From the NCBI RefSeq assembly GCF_018332655.1, contig NZ_BOQL01000014.1, positions 186,001 to 250,000 of the forward strand: a stretch of DNA of 64,000 nt, given 5' to 3'. Under the pieces are notes generated by a model. It did not search any database and was not told the origin of the DNA. It saw only the letters and a list, made by a program, of their open reading frames with translations. Numbering within the stretch: position 1 is the first letter of the stretch; each line of letters begins with the position of its first letter. Source of the stretch: Actinoplanes auranticolor. Its GTDB lineage: Bacteria; Actinomycetota; Actinomycetes; Mycobacteriales; Micromonosporaceae. A program made the position numbers and the translations under genes. This document shows, piece by piece, positions 22,074-30,555 of the stretch.

Positions 22074-24331
22074 GCACGACCGTACCGTTCCTCCCGAAGG
22101 GCGGCGATCCGCTGCCGGATCAGCAGCGTGTCCTCGTGATCCGCGCCGAGAACGCGCTCGGAGTCGAGGAGCAGTTGCTGCAACGTGCTGACGGCTTCGT
22201 CGGGTGCGCCCGTCCGGGACAGCCAGTAGGCCAGGTTGTAGCGGACGTCGAACGTCTCCGGGTGGTCGGCCCCCTGGACACGCTCGTAGTCAGCGACCAG
22301 CGCCCGGAATTCGGCCGCCGCCACGGTCGCCGATTCCGTCTCCCCGAGCCAGTTGGCCAGCAGGTAGCGGGTGTTCAGAGTGTCCCGGTGGTCCGGGCCG
22401 ACCACCCGCAGATAGTCGGCGAGCAAGCTCCGCGACATGTCGACCGCGCCTCGCGGGTCGCCCGACTCACCCAGCCACTCCGCGATGCCGTGCACTGTGG
22501 CCAGCGTGTTGATGTGCTCGTTGCCCAGCACCCGCCGCCGATCGACCAGCAGTTCCCTGAGCTCGCTCACCGCCCGTTCCGGCTGACCGGCGCGGCCGTA
22601 CGACCAGGCGAGGTTGTTGCGGACGATCAACGTTTCGGGATGGTCGGCGCCGAGGCGCTCGACGGCGGTCGGCAACAGCCGCTGCCAGTACGACACGGCT
22701 GCCTCCGCGAGGCCGGCAGCGGCCAGGCTGTTGCCGGCCAGGAACACCACCCGGTGCAGATTCGCACCCCACAGCTGATCGCCGGCCTGAGCGAGCAGTG
22801 TTTCCGCGTTGTCCCGCAACAGCTGGATGAAGTTCGCGTCGGTCTCGACCTCCGGCCAGATCTCCAGCAGCGCGTCGGCTGCGACGACGGCCAGCGCGGA
22901 GGTGTGGCGCTCATCCGTGGCTTCACGCACAGCACGTTGGAGAAGGTGATGGACCCGGACCATCGCGGCCCTACGGTCGAAGCTGACCAGGCTCAGCCGA
23001 TCGAGGCACGCGATGGCGTCCAGGGCGTCCTCGGAAGTCGTGCTCGCGGACCGGGAGTCGCGGAGGTACCCGACCGTGGCCTCCGCGCTGAACACGTCGG
23101 CGGGAATGTCATGCGGGCCGAGCAGCGCCGCGAGTTCCAGGAGCGGACGGGCCAGACCGGCCGGCCGCAGGCGGTCCGCTTCCTCGATCGACAAGGACCA
23201 GGTGGTCGCCACCTCGGCGGGATAGTCGTCCGGCAGCGCGCCCCGCTCGGGCAGGACGTCGGTCAGCTTCCGCTCGCTCAGCCGGGACCGGTACGTGGCG
23301 CAGTCCAGACCCCGGTCCTTCATGTAGGCCGCGGCCTGCGCGAGGGCCAGCGGGAGGTGACCGAGGTCCGCCGCGAGAAGATCGGCGCCGGCCAGCTGAT
23401 GGTCATCACCGTCGAGCTTGTCCCGCAGGTACTGCACCGATTCGGCCGGGGAGAAGAGGCCGACCGGAATGACATGCCGGCCCCTGCGGGTGAGTGCCGA
23501 GTCTCGCCGGCGGGTGGTGACCACGGTGCTGCCGCCGGCGGTGACGGGAGGCCAGAGCGAGCGCAGGTGCACGGGGTCGTTCAGGTCGTCGAGCACGATG
23601 AGCCACCGGTGGCCGTGCGGCTCCGCCAGCCAGGCAAGGAACTTCGCAGCGGCATCGGGGCCTGAGCCGTCGTCGATACCGATGAGGCCGGCCGCACCGG
23701 CATAACCGGTCACGACGCTCTCGCGGGAGGTGGCGGGTATCCAGAGCAACAGATCGACGGCGCGCTGCTGCCACATCCGGTCCGCGGCAGCGGCGGCGAG
23801 CTGCGTCTTACCGACCCCGCCCAGCCCGTTGAGCACGACTGTGTGCCCGCCACGCAGCAGGTCTTCGAAACTCGGCAGGCCGGGCCGCGCCTGGAAAGCG
23901 TCGGCGACAGTGGGCACGACACCGACGAGGTGGGGCCAGACGGCAGCGGTACCGGGACGCGGTGCTACCCGGTCGGGCAGCTGGGCGGCGGCCCGCCGCC
24001 TCTCCACTTCGGAAACCCGCTGCGCCTCGTCGAAGAGTGCGCGCCAAGGCCGGAGATCCGGTTCGCCGCGCGGGTGCTTTGAGCGGTAACAGGCCCTGAC
24101 GATCGTCTCCACGAAGCGCCAGTTCATCCGGGTGCGGCCGTTGAGCTTCTCGTGGATGGAGGACACCGGATACGGACGCTCGATCTCCCGGCACCAGCGG
24201 ACCAGATCACGCAGGGACAGCTCGCAATGGTTCCGCAACGCGTCGAGCCGTGCGGCCAGATCACGCCGTAGCTCGGCGGCGCTGCGCTCCGGCTCGGACC
24301 CCGAAGATCCATGCTGACTGTCACCGACCAT
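22070..24331 (-). CDS. STAND-class ATPase: HTH, NB-ARC and tetratricopeptide repeats
   Basis: 753 residues from ATG 24331. An XRE-like helical N-terminus (about 15-90, LSLRDLVRWCREIERPYPV) precedes an NB-ARC core. The P-loop LNGLGGVGKTQ lies near residue 170, Walker B LIVLDDLND near 245, sensor STVVTTRRR, and GHLPLALAQ (the GLPL-like motif) near 327. A winged-helix segment with VHHLLQRAVRE follows. About five 42-residue TPRs with LGADHPETL-type signatures fill 540-745. Such proteins act as signal-sensing switches that oligomerise on binding ATP and ligand. Related actinobacterial proteins serve as regulators or defence sensors. It overlaps the downstream membrane hydrolase by 4 bp and is divergent from a 53-residue membrane peptide. 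Confidence 0.9.
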   Translation of the reverse strand: MVGDSQHGSSGSEPERSAAELRRDLAARLDALRNHCELSLRDLVRWCREIERPYPVSSIHEKLNGRTRMNWRFVETIVRACYRSKHPRGEPDLRPWRALFDEAQRVSEVERRRAAAQLPDRVAPRPGTAAVWPHLVGVVPTVADAFQARPGLPSFEDLLRGGHTVVLNGLGGVGKTQLAAAAADRMWQQRAVDLLLWIPATSRESVVTGYAGAAGLIGIDDGSGPDAAAKFLAWLAEPHGHRWLIVLDDLNDPVHLRSLWPPVTAGGSTVVTTRRRDSALTRRGRHVIPVGLFSPAESVQYLRDKLDGDDHQLAGADLLAADLGHLPLALAQAAAYMKDRGLDCATYRSRLSERKLTDVLPERGALPDDYPAEVATTWSLSIEEADRLRPAGLARPLLELAALLGPHDIPADVFSAEATVGYLRDSRSASTTSEDALDAIACLDRLSLVSFDRRAAMVRVHHLLQRAVREATDERHTSALAVVAADALLEIWPEVETDANFIQLLRDNAETLLAQAGDQLWGANLHRVVFLAGNSLAAAGLAEAAVSYWQRLLPTAVERLGADHPETLIVRNNLAWSYGRAGQPERAVSELRELLVDRRRVLGNEHINTLATVHGIAEWLGESGDPRGAVDMSRSLLADYLRVVGPDHRDTLNTRYLLANWLGETESATVAAAEFRALVADYERVQGADHPETFDVRYNLAYWLSRTGAPDEAVSTLQQLLLDSERVLGADHEDTLLIRQRIAALREERYGRA

Positions 24332-24474
24332 GTTCTCACTGTAACGAGAAACACTGTCGCGTATCGATATGAAGGGTGTTCGGGTATGTCCGGAACTACT
24401 GGTGGACAACCAGATCAAGAACCCATCCTGAGGTGAACGTACCTTCACGACTCACTCAGGGAGAAGTTGTCATC

Positions 24475-24636
24475 ATGCTGATCTGGCTGCCGAGCGCCAC
24501 CGCCGCCCTGGAGTTCGGCACGGCGCTCATCGGCTTCGTGGTGGCGGGCTGGTTGGCAGCCCGAGAGATCCAGCAGCGCCGGGGGGCGGACAAGTCGTCC
24601 GGGTCCGGCTCGGATGAGCCGCGCGACGATGCGTGA
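24475..24636 (+). CDS. 53-residue single-pass membrane protein
   Basis: MLIWLPSATAALEFGTALIG continues into a second hydrophobic stretch (FVVAGWLAAREIQQRR), giving one transmembrane helix over residues 5-30 and a charged tail rich in Ser, Asp and Arg. GGGAG lies about 11 bases before the ATG. It is divergent from the STAND ATPase across 143 bp. Small membrane peptides next to STAND genes can be effectors or anchors, but no evidence here goes beyond position. The family is unknown. Confidence 0.6.
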   Translation: MLIWLPSATAALEFGTALIGFVVAGWLAAREIQQRRGADKSSGSGSDEPRDDA

Positions 24637-24639
24637 GGC

Positions 24640-24816
24640 TCAGACCTGCCTGACGTGGGTCTTGACCACCTCGGCCAGCTCCGGCGTCCAGTCCATCGGC
24701 TGGTGGGCGGACTTGGTGTGCAGCTCCACGTGCTGCAGCAGCTCCCCCTCGTCCGGGGTCGTGAACTGGGCGGGGCAGTCGTTGTTGAAATCAGCGCAGC
24801 GGATCGAAACGGCCAT
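24640..24816 (-). CDS. DUF1059 family small protein
   Basis: A 58-residue protein, MAVSIRCADFNNDCPAQFTT, followed by a stretch with EGELLQHVELHTKSAH. The spaced Cys (C7, C14) and the paired His (H29, H33, H38) match the DUF1059 pattern of small, probably metal-binding proteins. The family function is unknown. It begins at the ATG at 24816 and ends 3 bp from the opposite-strand membrane peptide gene, so they are convergent. Confidence 0.8.
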   Translation of the reverse strand: MAVSIRCADFNNDCPAQFTTPDEGELLQHVELHTKSAHQPMDWTPELAEVVKTHVRQV

Positions 24817-24896
24817 GGCAGCTGGCTACCCGGGCCCGCCTGCCTGAAACGGCGCGGAGCGGGTACACCAGCGGCAACCGGCGAGAGGATGTCGTG

Positions 24897-25040
24897 ATGA
24901 GCGTGGAGCAGCAGCCCGAGGACATGGTCGAGGGCGCGGAGCAGAGTGACGCCCCGGCGGTGCCCGAGGGGCAGGATGTCCGGGTGGGGCCGGAGGAGTC
25001 CGATGAGCCGCAGGCCGGGAGCGCCGAGCCGACCGACTGA
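24897..25040 (+). CDS. 47-residue acidic disordered protein
   Basis: MSVEQQPEDMVEGAEQSDAP and onward, ending AGSAEPTD. Almost all residues are Glu, Asp, Gln, Pro, Gly or Ala, so the protein is very acidic and probably unstructured. GAGAGG lies eight bases before the ATG, with a GTG codon directly in front as alternative start. It ends 3 bp before the stop of the convergent CYTH gene. The function is unknown. Support comes from the ribosome site and codon bias. Confidence 0.55.
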   Translation: MSVEQQPEDMVEGAEQSDAPAVPEGQDVRVGPEESDEPQAGSAEPTD

Positions 25041-25043
25041 GCA

Positions 25044-25823
25044 TTATCCGGCGCAGTGGAAGTAGGACAGCGTCGTCTGGGTCTTGGTCTGCTGCTCGCC
25101 CGTCAGCTCGATCTCGTACGCCCGCAGCACCGACACGAGCTGCGCGGCCACCGGGACAGCCGACCGGGCGGCGCAGCGGGTCGACAGCTCGAGGAGGGCC
25201 GAGCCGTCCGGGTACGTCCAGCGCTCGATCGCCAGCCGGAAGTCCGCGCCCTGGGGCATGATCTTCTGCCGCCGTACGTCCACCGGGCCGAAGATCGTCA
25301 GATCGTCGATGCGGATCCGGCTGGGGAGCAGCGCCAGCTGTTCCTTCGCGAACAAAGCGCGCAGCGGCCGTTCGCCGCGCACCACCTTGCGCACGTCGTT
25401 CTTGCCGAGCCGCCGGGTCATCGCGCCGGTGCACACGAACTGCCCGGGCATCGCGTCGATCTCGACGCCGAACCGCTTCGACCGGCGCAGCCGCCCCGGC
25501 AGGTCCTCGGCGGTGCACGGCCGCAGCTTCACGACCGAGTCGTCGGCGCGGTCCCCGACACTGCGGATGCGCGCCACCACCCCGCGCCGCTTCAGTTCGA
25601 GGTCGGCCGTGTCCAGGAAGTACACCTTGCGGGCGGAGGCCCGGGAGAAGTCGACGCCCAGGGATTCGCACGTGCGCTCATGCGCGGCCGGGGGCACGAC
25701 GAGCTTGAGCTCCACCCGGTCGGCGTGGCGGGTCGAGGCGAGCAGGCGGTCCAGCTGGTGGCCGGGTAACTGCCAGAACTGCTGGGCGTCGGCCTTCGTC
25801 GCTGGATCCTGCACGAGCTGCAT
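25044..25823 (-). CDS. CYTH-like domain protein
   Basis: A 259-residue soluble protein resembling the CYTH (triphosphate tunnel metalloenzyme) fold. A charged strand RVELKLVVPP stands where the ExExK signature begins. KVYFLDTADLELKRRGVVAR and IRSVG form the next strands, VVKLRPC the Lys-bearing strand, and KEQLALLPSRIRIDDLTIFG and later strands complete the barrel. These enzymes act on triphosphate-containing substrates such as inorganic tripolyphosphate or thiamine triphosphate, using divalent metal. Because the ExExK motif is not perfect (VELKL), activity is uncertain. It is a single gene. Confidence 0.75.
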   Translation of the reverse strand: MQLVQDPATKADAQQFWQLPGHQLDRLLASTRHADRVELKLVVPPAAHERTCESLGVDFSRASARKVYFLDTADLELKRRGVVARIRSVGDRADDSVVKLRPCTAEDLPGRLRRSKRFGVEIDAMPGQFVCTGAMTRRLGKNDVRKVVRGERPLRALFAKEQLALLPSRIRIDDLTIFGPVDVRRQKIMPQGADFRLAIERWTYPDGSALLELSTRCAARSAVPVAAQLVSVLRAYEIELTGEQQTKTQTTLSYFHCAG

Positions 25824-25920
25824 GTGGGGCTTCCTCCGGTGTCAACCATGGTCGAACACGTCCGGGTTCCCCAGCCTACGCAACACATGCGTACCAGCGC
25901 TGTGCCGTTCGTCATGGCCG

Positions 25921-25958
25921 CGGGTGCGCGACGCCGCGGGACCGGCGTCGCGCACCCG
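25921..25958. terminator. strong hairpin terminator
   Basis: CGGGTGCGCGACGCC, 8-base loop, then its exact complement, a perfect 15-bp stem. It lies 5 bp beyond the stop of the minus-strand MFS transporter, which it should terminate. Confidence 0.85.
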
Positions 25959-25963
25959 GCCGT

Positions 25964-27388
25964 TCATGCCGGCCGGCGCCGGTTGAACAGCGGAACCAGG
26001 TTGAGCAGCAGGCCGACCAGGGCCACCCCGGTCACCAGGTTGACGCCCGGGTGGAAGCCGCTGAAGTCGCCGCCCGCTCCCCCGCCGGCGATCAGCGCGG
26101 TCAGCACCGCCAGCACCAGGGCCGCGCCCACCTGGCCCGAGGTCTGCACGAGACCCGAGGCCAGGCCCTGCTCGGAGTCGGCGATGCCCTGCGTGGCCTG
26201 CGCCATGATCGAGCTGAAGCCGAACGCGAAACCGCCGCCCAGCAGCAGCATCGTCGGCAGGACCGTCACGGTGTAGTGCGGTGCGTTGCCCGCCGTCAGC
26301 AGGAACCATGCGTAGCCCAGCAGCAGCGAGGTCATCGAGCTGATCAGCAGGCGCGGGGTGCCGTACCGGTCGATCAGCCGGCCCACGAAGGGCGACCCGA
26401 ACGCCACCAGCAGGCCCGCCGGCAGCAGCGCGAGCGCCATCCGCAGCGGCGACCAGTGCAGGACGTTCTGCAGGTACAGGGTCATCATGAACTGGAAGCT
26501 CAGGTAGGAGCCGAACAGCGCGATCATGCTCAGGTTGGCCCGCACGACCGTGCCGGTGCGCAGGATGCCCAGCCGGATCAGCGGGTGCCGGACCCGCTTC
26601 TCGGTGACGACGAAGCCGGCCAGCAGCGCCACGGACAGCACCAGTGAGCCCAGGGTCAGCGGGTCGGTCCAGCCGCGGTCGGGCGCCGACACGACGGTGT
26701 AGACGGCCAGCAGCATTCCGGAGGTCAGCGTCGCGGCGCCGACCAGGTCGTGGCCGCCGCCCGCGGCGGGGCGGTCGCGCGGGATCAGCGCCATGCCCGC
26801 GACCAGGGCCGCGATCGCCAGCGGTACGGGGATCAGGAACGTCCACCGCCAGCCGAAGCTGGTGAGCAGCCCGCCCAGGATCAGGCCGGACGAGTAGCCG
26901 CTCGCGCCGAAGACGGAGAACACCGACAGCGCGCGGTTGCGGGCCGGTCCCTCGTGGAAGGTGGTGGTCAGGATCGACAGGGCGGTCGGCGCGGTGAACG
27001 CCGCGGCCAGGCCCTTGACGAACCGGGTGGCGATGAGCAGCGTGCCGTCGTCGACGAGGCCACCGACGAGCGAGGCCACCGCGAAGACGGCGAGGGCGAT
27101 CAGGAAGACCTTGCGACGGCCGAGCAGATCAGCGGTACGCCCACCGAGCAGCAACAGCCCGCCGTAACCGAGCACGTAGCCGTTGACGATCCACTGCAGC
27201 GACGTGGTCGACAGGCCGAGTTCGGCGCCGATGGACGGCAGCGCCACGCCGACCATCGAGACGTCCAGCCCGTCCAGGAAGAGCACCCCGCACAGCACCG
27301 CCAGGACACCCCAGAGACGCGGGGTCCAGCGCTGGTCGACCGGGGTGGTCGGAGCTGCCGCCGGGAGGGCGGCTTCTGAGATAGTCAC
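25964..27388 (-). CDS. MFS drug transporter, DHA2 (EmrB/QacA-type) family
   Basis: A 474-residue integral membrane protein with about 14 hydrophobic helices. The N-terminal LDGLDVSMVGVALPSIGAEL segment is the DHA2 motif (D-x-T/S-I/V-V-x-V-ALP), and LLLLGGRTADLLGRRKVF is the major-facilitator loop motif. A Gly-rich region (GGGAGGD) lies near the end. It should export hydrophobic drugs by proton antiport. It starts at GTG 27388 and is divergent from a MarR regulator, with an AT-rich, palindrome-bearing gap between them, so it is very likely repressed by that protein. Confidence 0.92.
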   Translation of the reverse strand: MTISEAALPAAAPTTPVDQRWTPRLWGVLAVLCGVLFLDGLDVSMVGVALPSIGAELGLSTTSLQWIVNGYVLGYGGLLLLGGRTADLLGRRKVFLIALAVFAVASLVGGLVDDGTLLIATRFVKGLAAAFTAPTALSILTTTFHEGPARNRALSVFSVFGASGYSSGLILGGLLTSFGWRWTFLIPVPLAIAALVAGMALIPRDRPAAGGGHDLVGAATLTSGMLLAVYTVVSAPDRGWTDPLTLGSLVLSVALLAGFVVTEKRVRHPLIRLGILRTGTVVRANLSMIALFGSYLSFQFMMTLYLQNVLHWSPLRMALALLPAGLLVAFGSPFVGRLIDRYGTPRLLISSMTSLLLGYAWFLLTAGNAPHYTVTVLPTMLLLGGGFAFGFSSIMAQATQGIADSEQGLASGLVQTSGQVGAALVLAVLTALIAGGGAGGDFSGFHPGVNLVTGVALVGLLLNLVPLFNRRRPA

Positions 27389-27402
27389 GGGCCAGAAGAT
27401 AC

Positions 27403-27449
27403 ATGCGCACGCATTAAATGTCGACGCATCAGATTCGGCTGCATATAAT
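27403..27449 (+). promoter_or_regulatory. divergent promoter with MarR operator candidates
   Basis: ATGCGCACGCAT (27403-27414) is a perfect inverted repeat with a 2-base centre. Further right are TCGACG (27421-27426) and a perfect TATAAT (27444-27449), 17 bp apart, a good promoter for the MarR gene. The whole gap is strikingly AT-rich for this genome. Confidence 0.65.
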
Positions 27450-27480
27450 TTGTTCGCATCTACTTTCCTCAGCAGTTAGG

Positions 27481-27879
27481 ATGCGCGACATGACGTCCGA
27501 GCCGGCCCTCGTTGAGCGGTGGCGCTCCCTGCTGAGCAGCTACAACGAGGTCGCCGGGCACCTGGAGCGAGCGCTGCAGGAGACCCACGGGCTCACCATG
27601 GGCGAGTTCGAGACCCTCGACCGGCTGATCACGGTGACGTGTGAGAAGCGCCGCATGCAGGAGCTCGCCGCGGACATGTACCTGAGCCAGAGCGCACTGT
27701 CCCGGACCGTGGCGCGCCTGGAGAAGGGCGGGCTCGTCCGCCGCAGCCTCTGCGAGGACGACCGCCGGGGGATCTTCGTCTCGGTGACCGAGGAGGGTCT
27801 CCAGCGGCACGCGGACGCCCGCGCCACCCACCGCGCGATCCTTGCCGAGCACCTCGGCACCTCAGCCCCGGCCGGCTGA
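27481..27879 (+). CDS. MarR-family transcriptional regulator
   Basis: A 132-residue winged-helix regulator. ELAADMYLSQSALSRTVARL is the recognition helix region and KGGLVRRSLCEDDRRGIFVS is the wing with the family-typical DxR motif. It is preceded by a TATAAT-type promoter and divergent from the DHA2 exporter, so it most likely represses both and is relieved by a transported compound. The start is ATG 27481; an ATG three codons further in is an alternative. Confidence 0.9.
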   Translation: MRDMTSEPALVERWRSLLSSYNEVAGHLERALQETHGLTMGEFETLDRLITVTCEKRRMQELAADMYLSQSALSRTVARLEKGGLVRRSLCEDDRRGIFVSVTEEGLQRHADARATHRAILAEHLGTSAPAG

Positions 27880-27896
27880 GGCGGGCTCAGCCCGGA

Positions 27897-28544
27897 TCAC
27901 GCGCCCGTCGAGCGCTCCTGCCAGGTGCACAGGCAGACCTTGTTGCCCTGCGGGTCGGCCAGCACCCAGAAGCTCGGGGCGAACGCGTCACTGACCAGCG
28001 TCCCGCCCGCGGCGACGGCCGCCTCGATCCGCGGCTGGACCTGGGCCGGGTCCACCCACACGTCGGGGTGCCAGTGCTGCCGGGGCTCCTCGCTGCCGGA
28101 CTGCTGCAACCACACGACGGGCAGCGCCCCGTACGGGTCCCGCAGCTCGTCCCCGGCCTGTTCCATCGCCAGCAAGGCACCCCAGAACGGCAGGACCGCG
28201 CCGAAGTCGGGGCTGTCCAGGGCCAGCTCCAGCCGGGAGACGCTCGCGCATTCCGTCGCGGTGCCGGCGTCGGCGGCGATGGTGGAGATCGTGCGGGCCA
28301 GCCGGAGGTCGCGCCCGGTCACCGCGCCGACGTCATGGCTGGTCAGCCGGACGTCGACGTGGGTGTAACGCAGGTCGAGATCAGGGTGGTGGTCCATCGC
28401 CTCCGCCGCCGCGCCGATAGCGTCGACGACGGCCAGCCCGGCCGCGAAGTCCCGGGTGCGGATCCTGGTCTGCAGCCCACCGAGCAGATAGACCCATCCG
28501 GCCGGAGCCTGGTCGGCGATCTGCTGTCCCGTCAGCTTGGTCAT
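27897..28544 (-). CDS. pterin-4a-carbinolamine dehydratase-like domain fused to a glyoxalase/VOC domain
   Basis: 215 residues with two parts. Residues 1-100 read as a PCD/DCoH fold (MTKLTGQQIADQAPAGWVYL, EAMDHHPDLDLRYTHVDVRL and TSHDVGAVTGRDLRLAR). The His-His-Pro motif and later His are the catalytic set of that family. Residues 105-215 form a VOC domain (LELALDSPDFGAVLPFWGAL to ADPQGNKVCLCTW). Known bacterial PCDs recycle pterin cofactor; the VOC half may bind a metal or ligand. Similar fusions are annotated in actinobacteria. Start ATG 28544; the longer frame upstream overlaps the neighbouring gene. No pterin-dependent hydroxylase is seen nearby. Confidence 0.82.
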   Translation of the reverse strand: MTKLTGQQIADQAPAGWVYLLGGLQTRIRTRDFAAGLAVVDAIGAAAEAMDHHPDLDLRYTHVDVRLTSHDVGAVTGRDLRLARTISTIAADAGTATECASVSRLELALDSPDFGAVLPFWGALLAMEQAGDELRDPYGALPVVWLQQSGSEEPRQHWHPDVWVDPAQVQPRIEAAVAAGGTLVSDAFAPSFWVLADPQGNKVCLCTWQERSTGA

Positions 28545-28579
28545 GCAGGCATGCTCGCACACCGGCAGCGCCGCGGCAG

Positions 28580-28933
28580 TCAGCTCCAGCCGGCGTCCCG
28601 GCAGGCCTTGGTCAGGGCGGTGGCGTCGGCCTTCCAGGCGGTGGTGCTCTCGTTGGCGCTGCGGCCCACGGCCAGGACCCGGTCGGCGATCGCCTCGTTG
28701 TCGCTGCCGGCGGCCGACTTGCTGACCTTGTCGGCCAGCGCCAGCCGGGCCGCCGCGGTGCGAGCCTCCGGGTAACCGTCGGCGAAGTCGGTGCACGCGC
28801 GCTCGGCCGGGGCGTCGAGCACGCCGCCGCCCTGCTCCTCGCCGGCCGACCGGCCCACCGCCAGCCCCACCAGGACCACCGCGAGCACCACTCCCGCGAT
28901 GATGACCTGACGCTTGTTGAGACTCAGCTTCAC
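28580..28933 (-). CDS. small membrane-anchored or exported protein
   Basis: A 117-residue protein from a GTG that follows GGAG by five bases. MKLSLNKRQVIIAGVVLAVV gives a short basic tail and one helix, then an outer Ala-rich helical domain (LDAPAERACTDFADGYPEAR, RLALADKVSKSAAG). It has two Cys residues, in ERACTD and TKACRD, that may pair. The function is unknown. It precedes the PCD-VOC gene by 35 bp and could share its transcript. Confidence 0.7.
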   Translation of the reverse strand: MKLSLNKRQVIIAGVVLAVVLVGLAVGRSAGEEQGGGVLDAPAERACTDFADGYPEARTAAARLALADKVSKSAAGSDNEAIADRVLAVGRSANESTTAWKADATALTKACRDAGWS

Positions 28934-29029
28934 AACACTCCACTCTGAACGTACGGGCCGGGAACCGGAAGGCAGATTATCCGCCGACCGGGTCCCGGCC
29001 CGTCAGGACGAGGGTGCGCGTGCGGGGGA

Positions 29030-29533
29030 TCAGCCGGCGCGGTGCGGCAACTTCCAGCCCGGCCGCGCGAAGTGGCAGGTGTAACCGTTCGGGATGCGCT
29101 CGAGGTAGTCCTGGTGCTCGGGCTCGGCCTCCCAGAACGGACCGGCGGCGGTCACCTCGGTGACGACCTTGCCCGGCCACAGCCCCGACGCCTCGACGTC
29201 GGCGATCGTGTCCAGCGCGACGCGCTTCTGCTCGTCGTCGGTGTAGAAGATCGCCGACCGGTAGCTGAGCCCGATGTCGCCACCCTGGCGGTTCAGCGTG
29301 GTCGGGTCGTGGATCTGGAAGAAGAACTCCAGCAGCTCACGGTACGAGGTGACGGCCGGGTCGTAGACGATCTCGATCGCCTCGGCGTGGGTCCCGTGGT
29401 TGCGGTACGTCGCGTTCGGCACGTCGCCACCGGTGTAGCCGACCCGGGTGGAGATGATGCCCGGGCGCTTGCGGATCAGGTCCTGCATCCCCCAGAAACA
29501 GCCTCCGGCGAGTACGGCCTTCTCTGCGGTCAT
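29030..29533 (-). CDS. msrA: peptide-methionine (S)-S-oxide reductase
   Basis: A 167-residue cytosolic repair enzyme that reduces methionine S-sulfoxide. The [10 protein letters not shown] motif near residue 10 carries the catalytic Cys. [20 protein letters not shown] and [11 protein letters not shown] are the usual MsrA blocks, and [17 protein letters not shown] with YRSAIFY follows. The C-terminus lacks the paired resolving Cys of longer forms but has [18 protein letters not shown] lies seven bases before the ATG at 29533. The open frame that runs further upstream overlaps the divergent holin-like gene and is not used. Single gene. Confidence 0.95.
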   Translation of the reverse strand: MTAEKAVLAGGCFWGMQDLIRKRPGIISTRVGYTGGDVPNATYRNHGTHAEAIEIVYDPAVTSYRELLEFFFQIHDPTTLNRQGGDIGLSYRSAIFYTDDEQKRVALDTIADVEASGLWPGKVVTEVTAAGPFWEAEPEHQDYLERIPNGYTCHFARPGWKLPHRAG

Positions 29534-29717
29534 CGCGATACACCTCTTTCTCAGCGGCCTGCCCGACGGCGGCGGCCTGCCTGAAGAACCGTAGCTCGCG
29601 GTGACCCGATCAGGTGCGGTTGCCGCCGGTGGGCATAGCCACCCGGGCGGTGGGTACGTCAGAGAGCTGACGCGCTGGTCAGCACAGGTCGGCGTCGGAC
29701 GCAGGATGGAGATGATC

Positions 29718-30146
29718 ATGACCGATACACAGTCGCGCACTGTGTGGCCGGCGGAGGCGTCGACCGCGCAGCTCGTGAGCCAGATGACCGAGCAGGTGTC
29801 CACCCTCGTGCGGGACGAGCTGGCGCTCGCCCGCGTGGAGATGGTGGAGAAGGGCAAGCGCGCCGGGACCGGCGCCGGGCTGCTGGGCGGGGCCGGCGTG
29901 CTGGCCATGTACGGCGTGGGCGCCCTGCTCGTGACCATCGGAGCGGCCCTGGCGGTCGTGTGGCCGGCCTGGCTGGCGGCCCTCGTGGTCACCGTCGTGG
30001 TGTTCGCCCTCGCCGGCGTGGCCGCGCTGCTGGGCAAGAAGCAGGTCCAGCAGGCCGTACCGCCGGCGCCCACCGCCGCGGTCGACAGCAGCAAGCGGGA
30101 CGTGGACGCGGTCAAGGCCGCCGTCCGGGACGGGAGGCACGGGTGA
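29718..30146 (+). CDS. phage-holin-like membrane protein (actinobacterial Holin-X / superfamily III type)
   Basis: A 142-residue protein starting [10 protein letters not shown], where GGAG sits six bases before the ATG at 29718. Residues 20-60 are an amphipathic helix ([20 protein letters not shown]). Two membrane helices follow with a Gly/Ala loop ([20 protein letters not shown] and the [14 protein letters not shown] region), then a charged tail. This is the actinobacterial Holin-X pattern common in chromosomes without phage. Its stop overlaps the start of a DUF3618 gene as GTGA, the usual pairing. Confidence 0.85.
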   Translation: MTDTQSRTVWPAEASTAQLVSQMTEQVSTLVRDELALARVEMVEKGKRAGTGAGLLGGAGVLAMYGVGALLVTIGAALAVVWPAWLAALVVTVVVFALAGVAALLGKKQVQQAVPPAPTAAVDSSKRDVDAVKAAVRDGRHG

Positions 30147-30451
30147 GCAGCGACACCACCACCCGGGCGAACGGCACGGCCCCGCAGGATCCGGCGCAGC
30201 TCAAGGCCGAGATCGCGCGTACCCGGGAAGACCTGGGCCAGACCGCCGCGGCCCTGGCCGCGAAGACCGACGTGAAGGCCCGCGTACGCGCCAAGGCCTC
30301 CGATGTCGCTGTCCGGACGACCGCTCTGGCGGGCACCGTCCGGGACCGCGCCGCGACGACGGTACGGCGCCCCGTGCCGGTAGCCGTGATCGCCGCGGTC
30401 GCCTCCGCGGCCATGGTGGCGCTGGTGCTGATCCGCCGCAGCCGCCGCTGA
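30143..30451 (+). CDS. DUF3618 family protein
   Basis: A 102-residue protein from GTG 30143, which overlaps the holin-like gene's stop; GGAGG precedes it by about six bases. The N-terminal motif [20 protein letters not shown] and [15 protein letters not shown] defines DUF3618, and one C-terminal helix ([17 protein letters not shown]) ends in RRSRR, so it is a tail-anchored protein. The family is thought to act with the Holin-X protein at the membrane. The role is unknown. Confidence 0.9.
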   Translation: MSSDTTTRANGTAPQDPAQLKAEIARTREDLGQTAAALAAKTDVKARVRAKASDVAVRTTALAGTVRDRAATTVRRPVPVAVIAAVASAAMVALVLIRRSRR

Positions 30452-30555
30452 CTTCGAGATGTGCTCGGTAGCCCGTCCCGGATCCGGGGCGGGCCACCGG
30501 CGTTAAGCGAACCGTTTTCCGGTTTCGCCAGATTTCCGCGCTGTTTCTTGGCGTA

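Noticed and set aside
29718..30451. Prophage remnant because of the holin-like gene
   Set aside because: Holin-X plus DUF3618 pairs are standard in actinobacterial chromosomes; no other phage gene is nearby.
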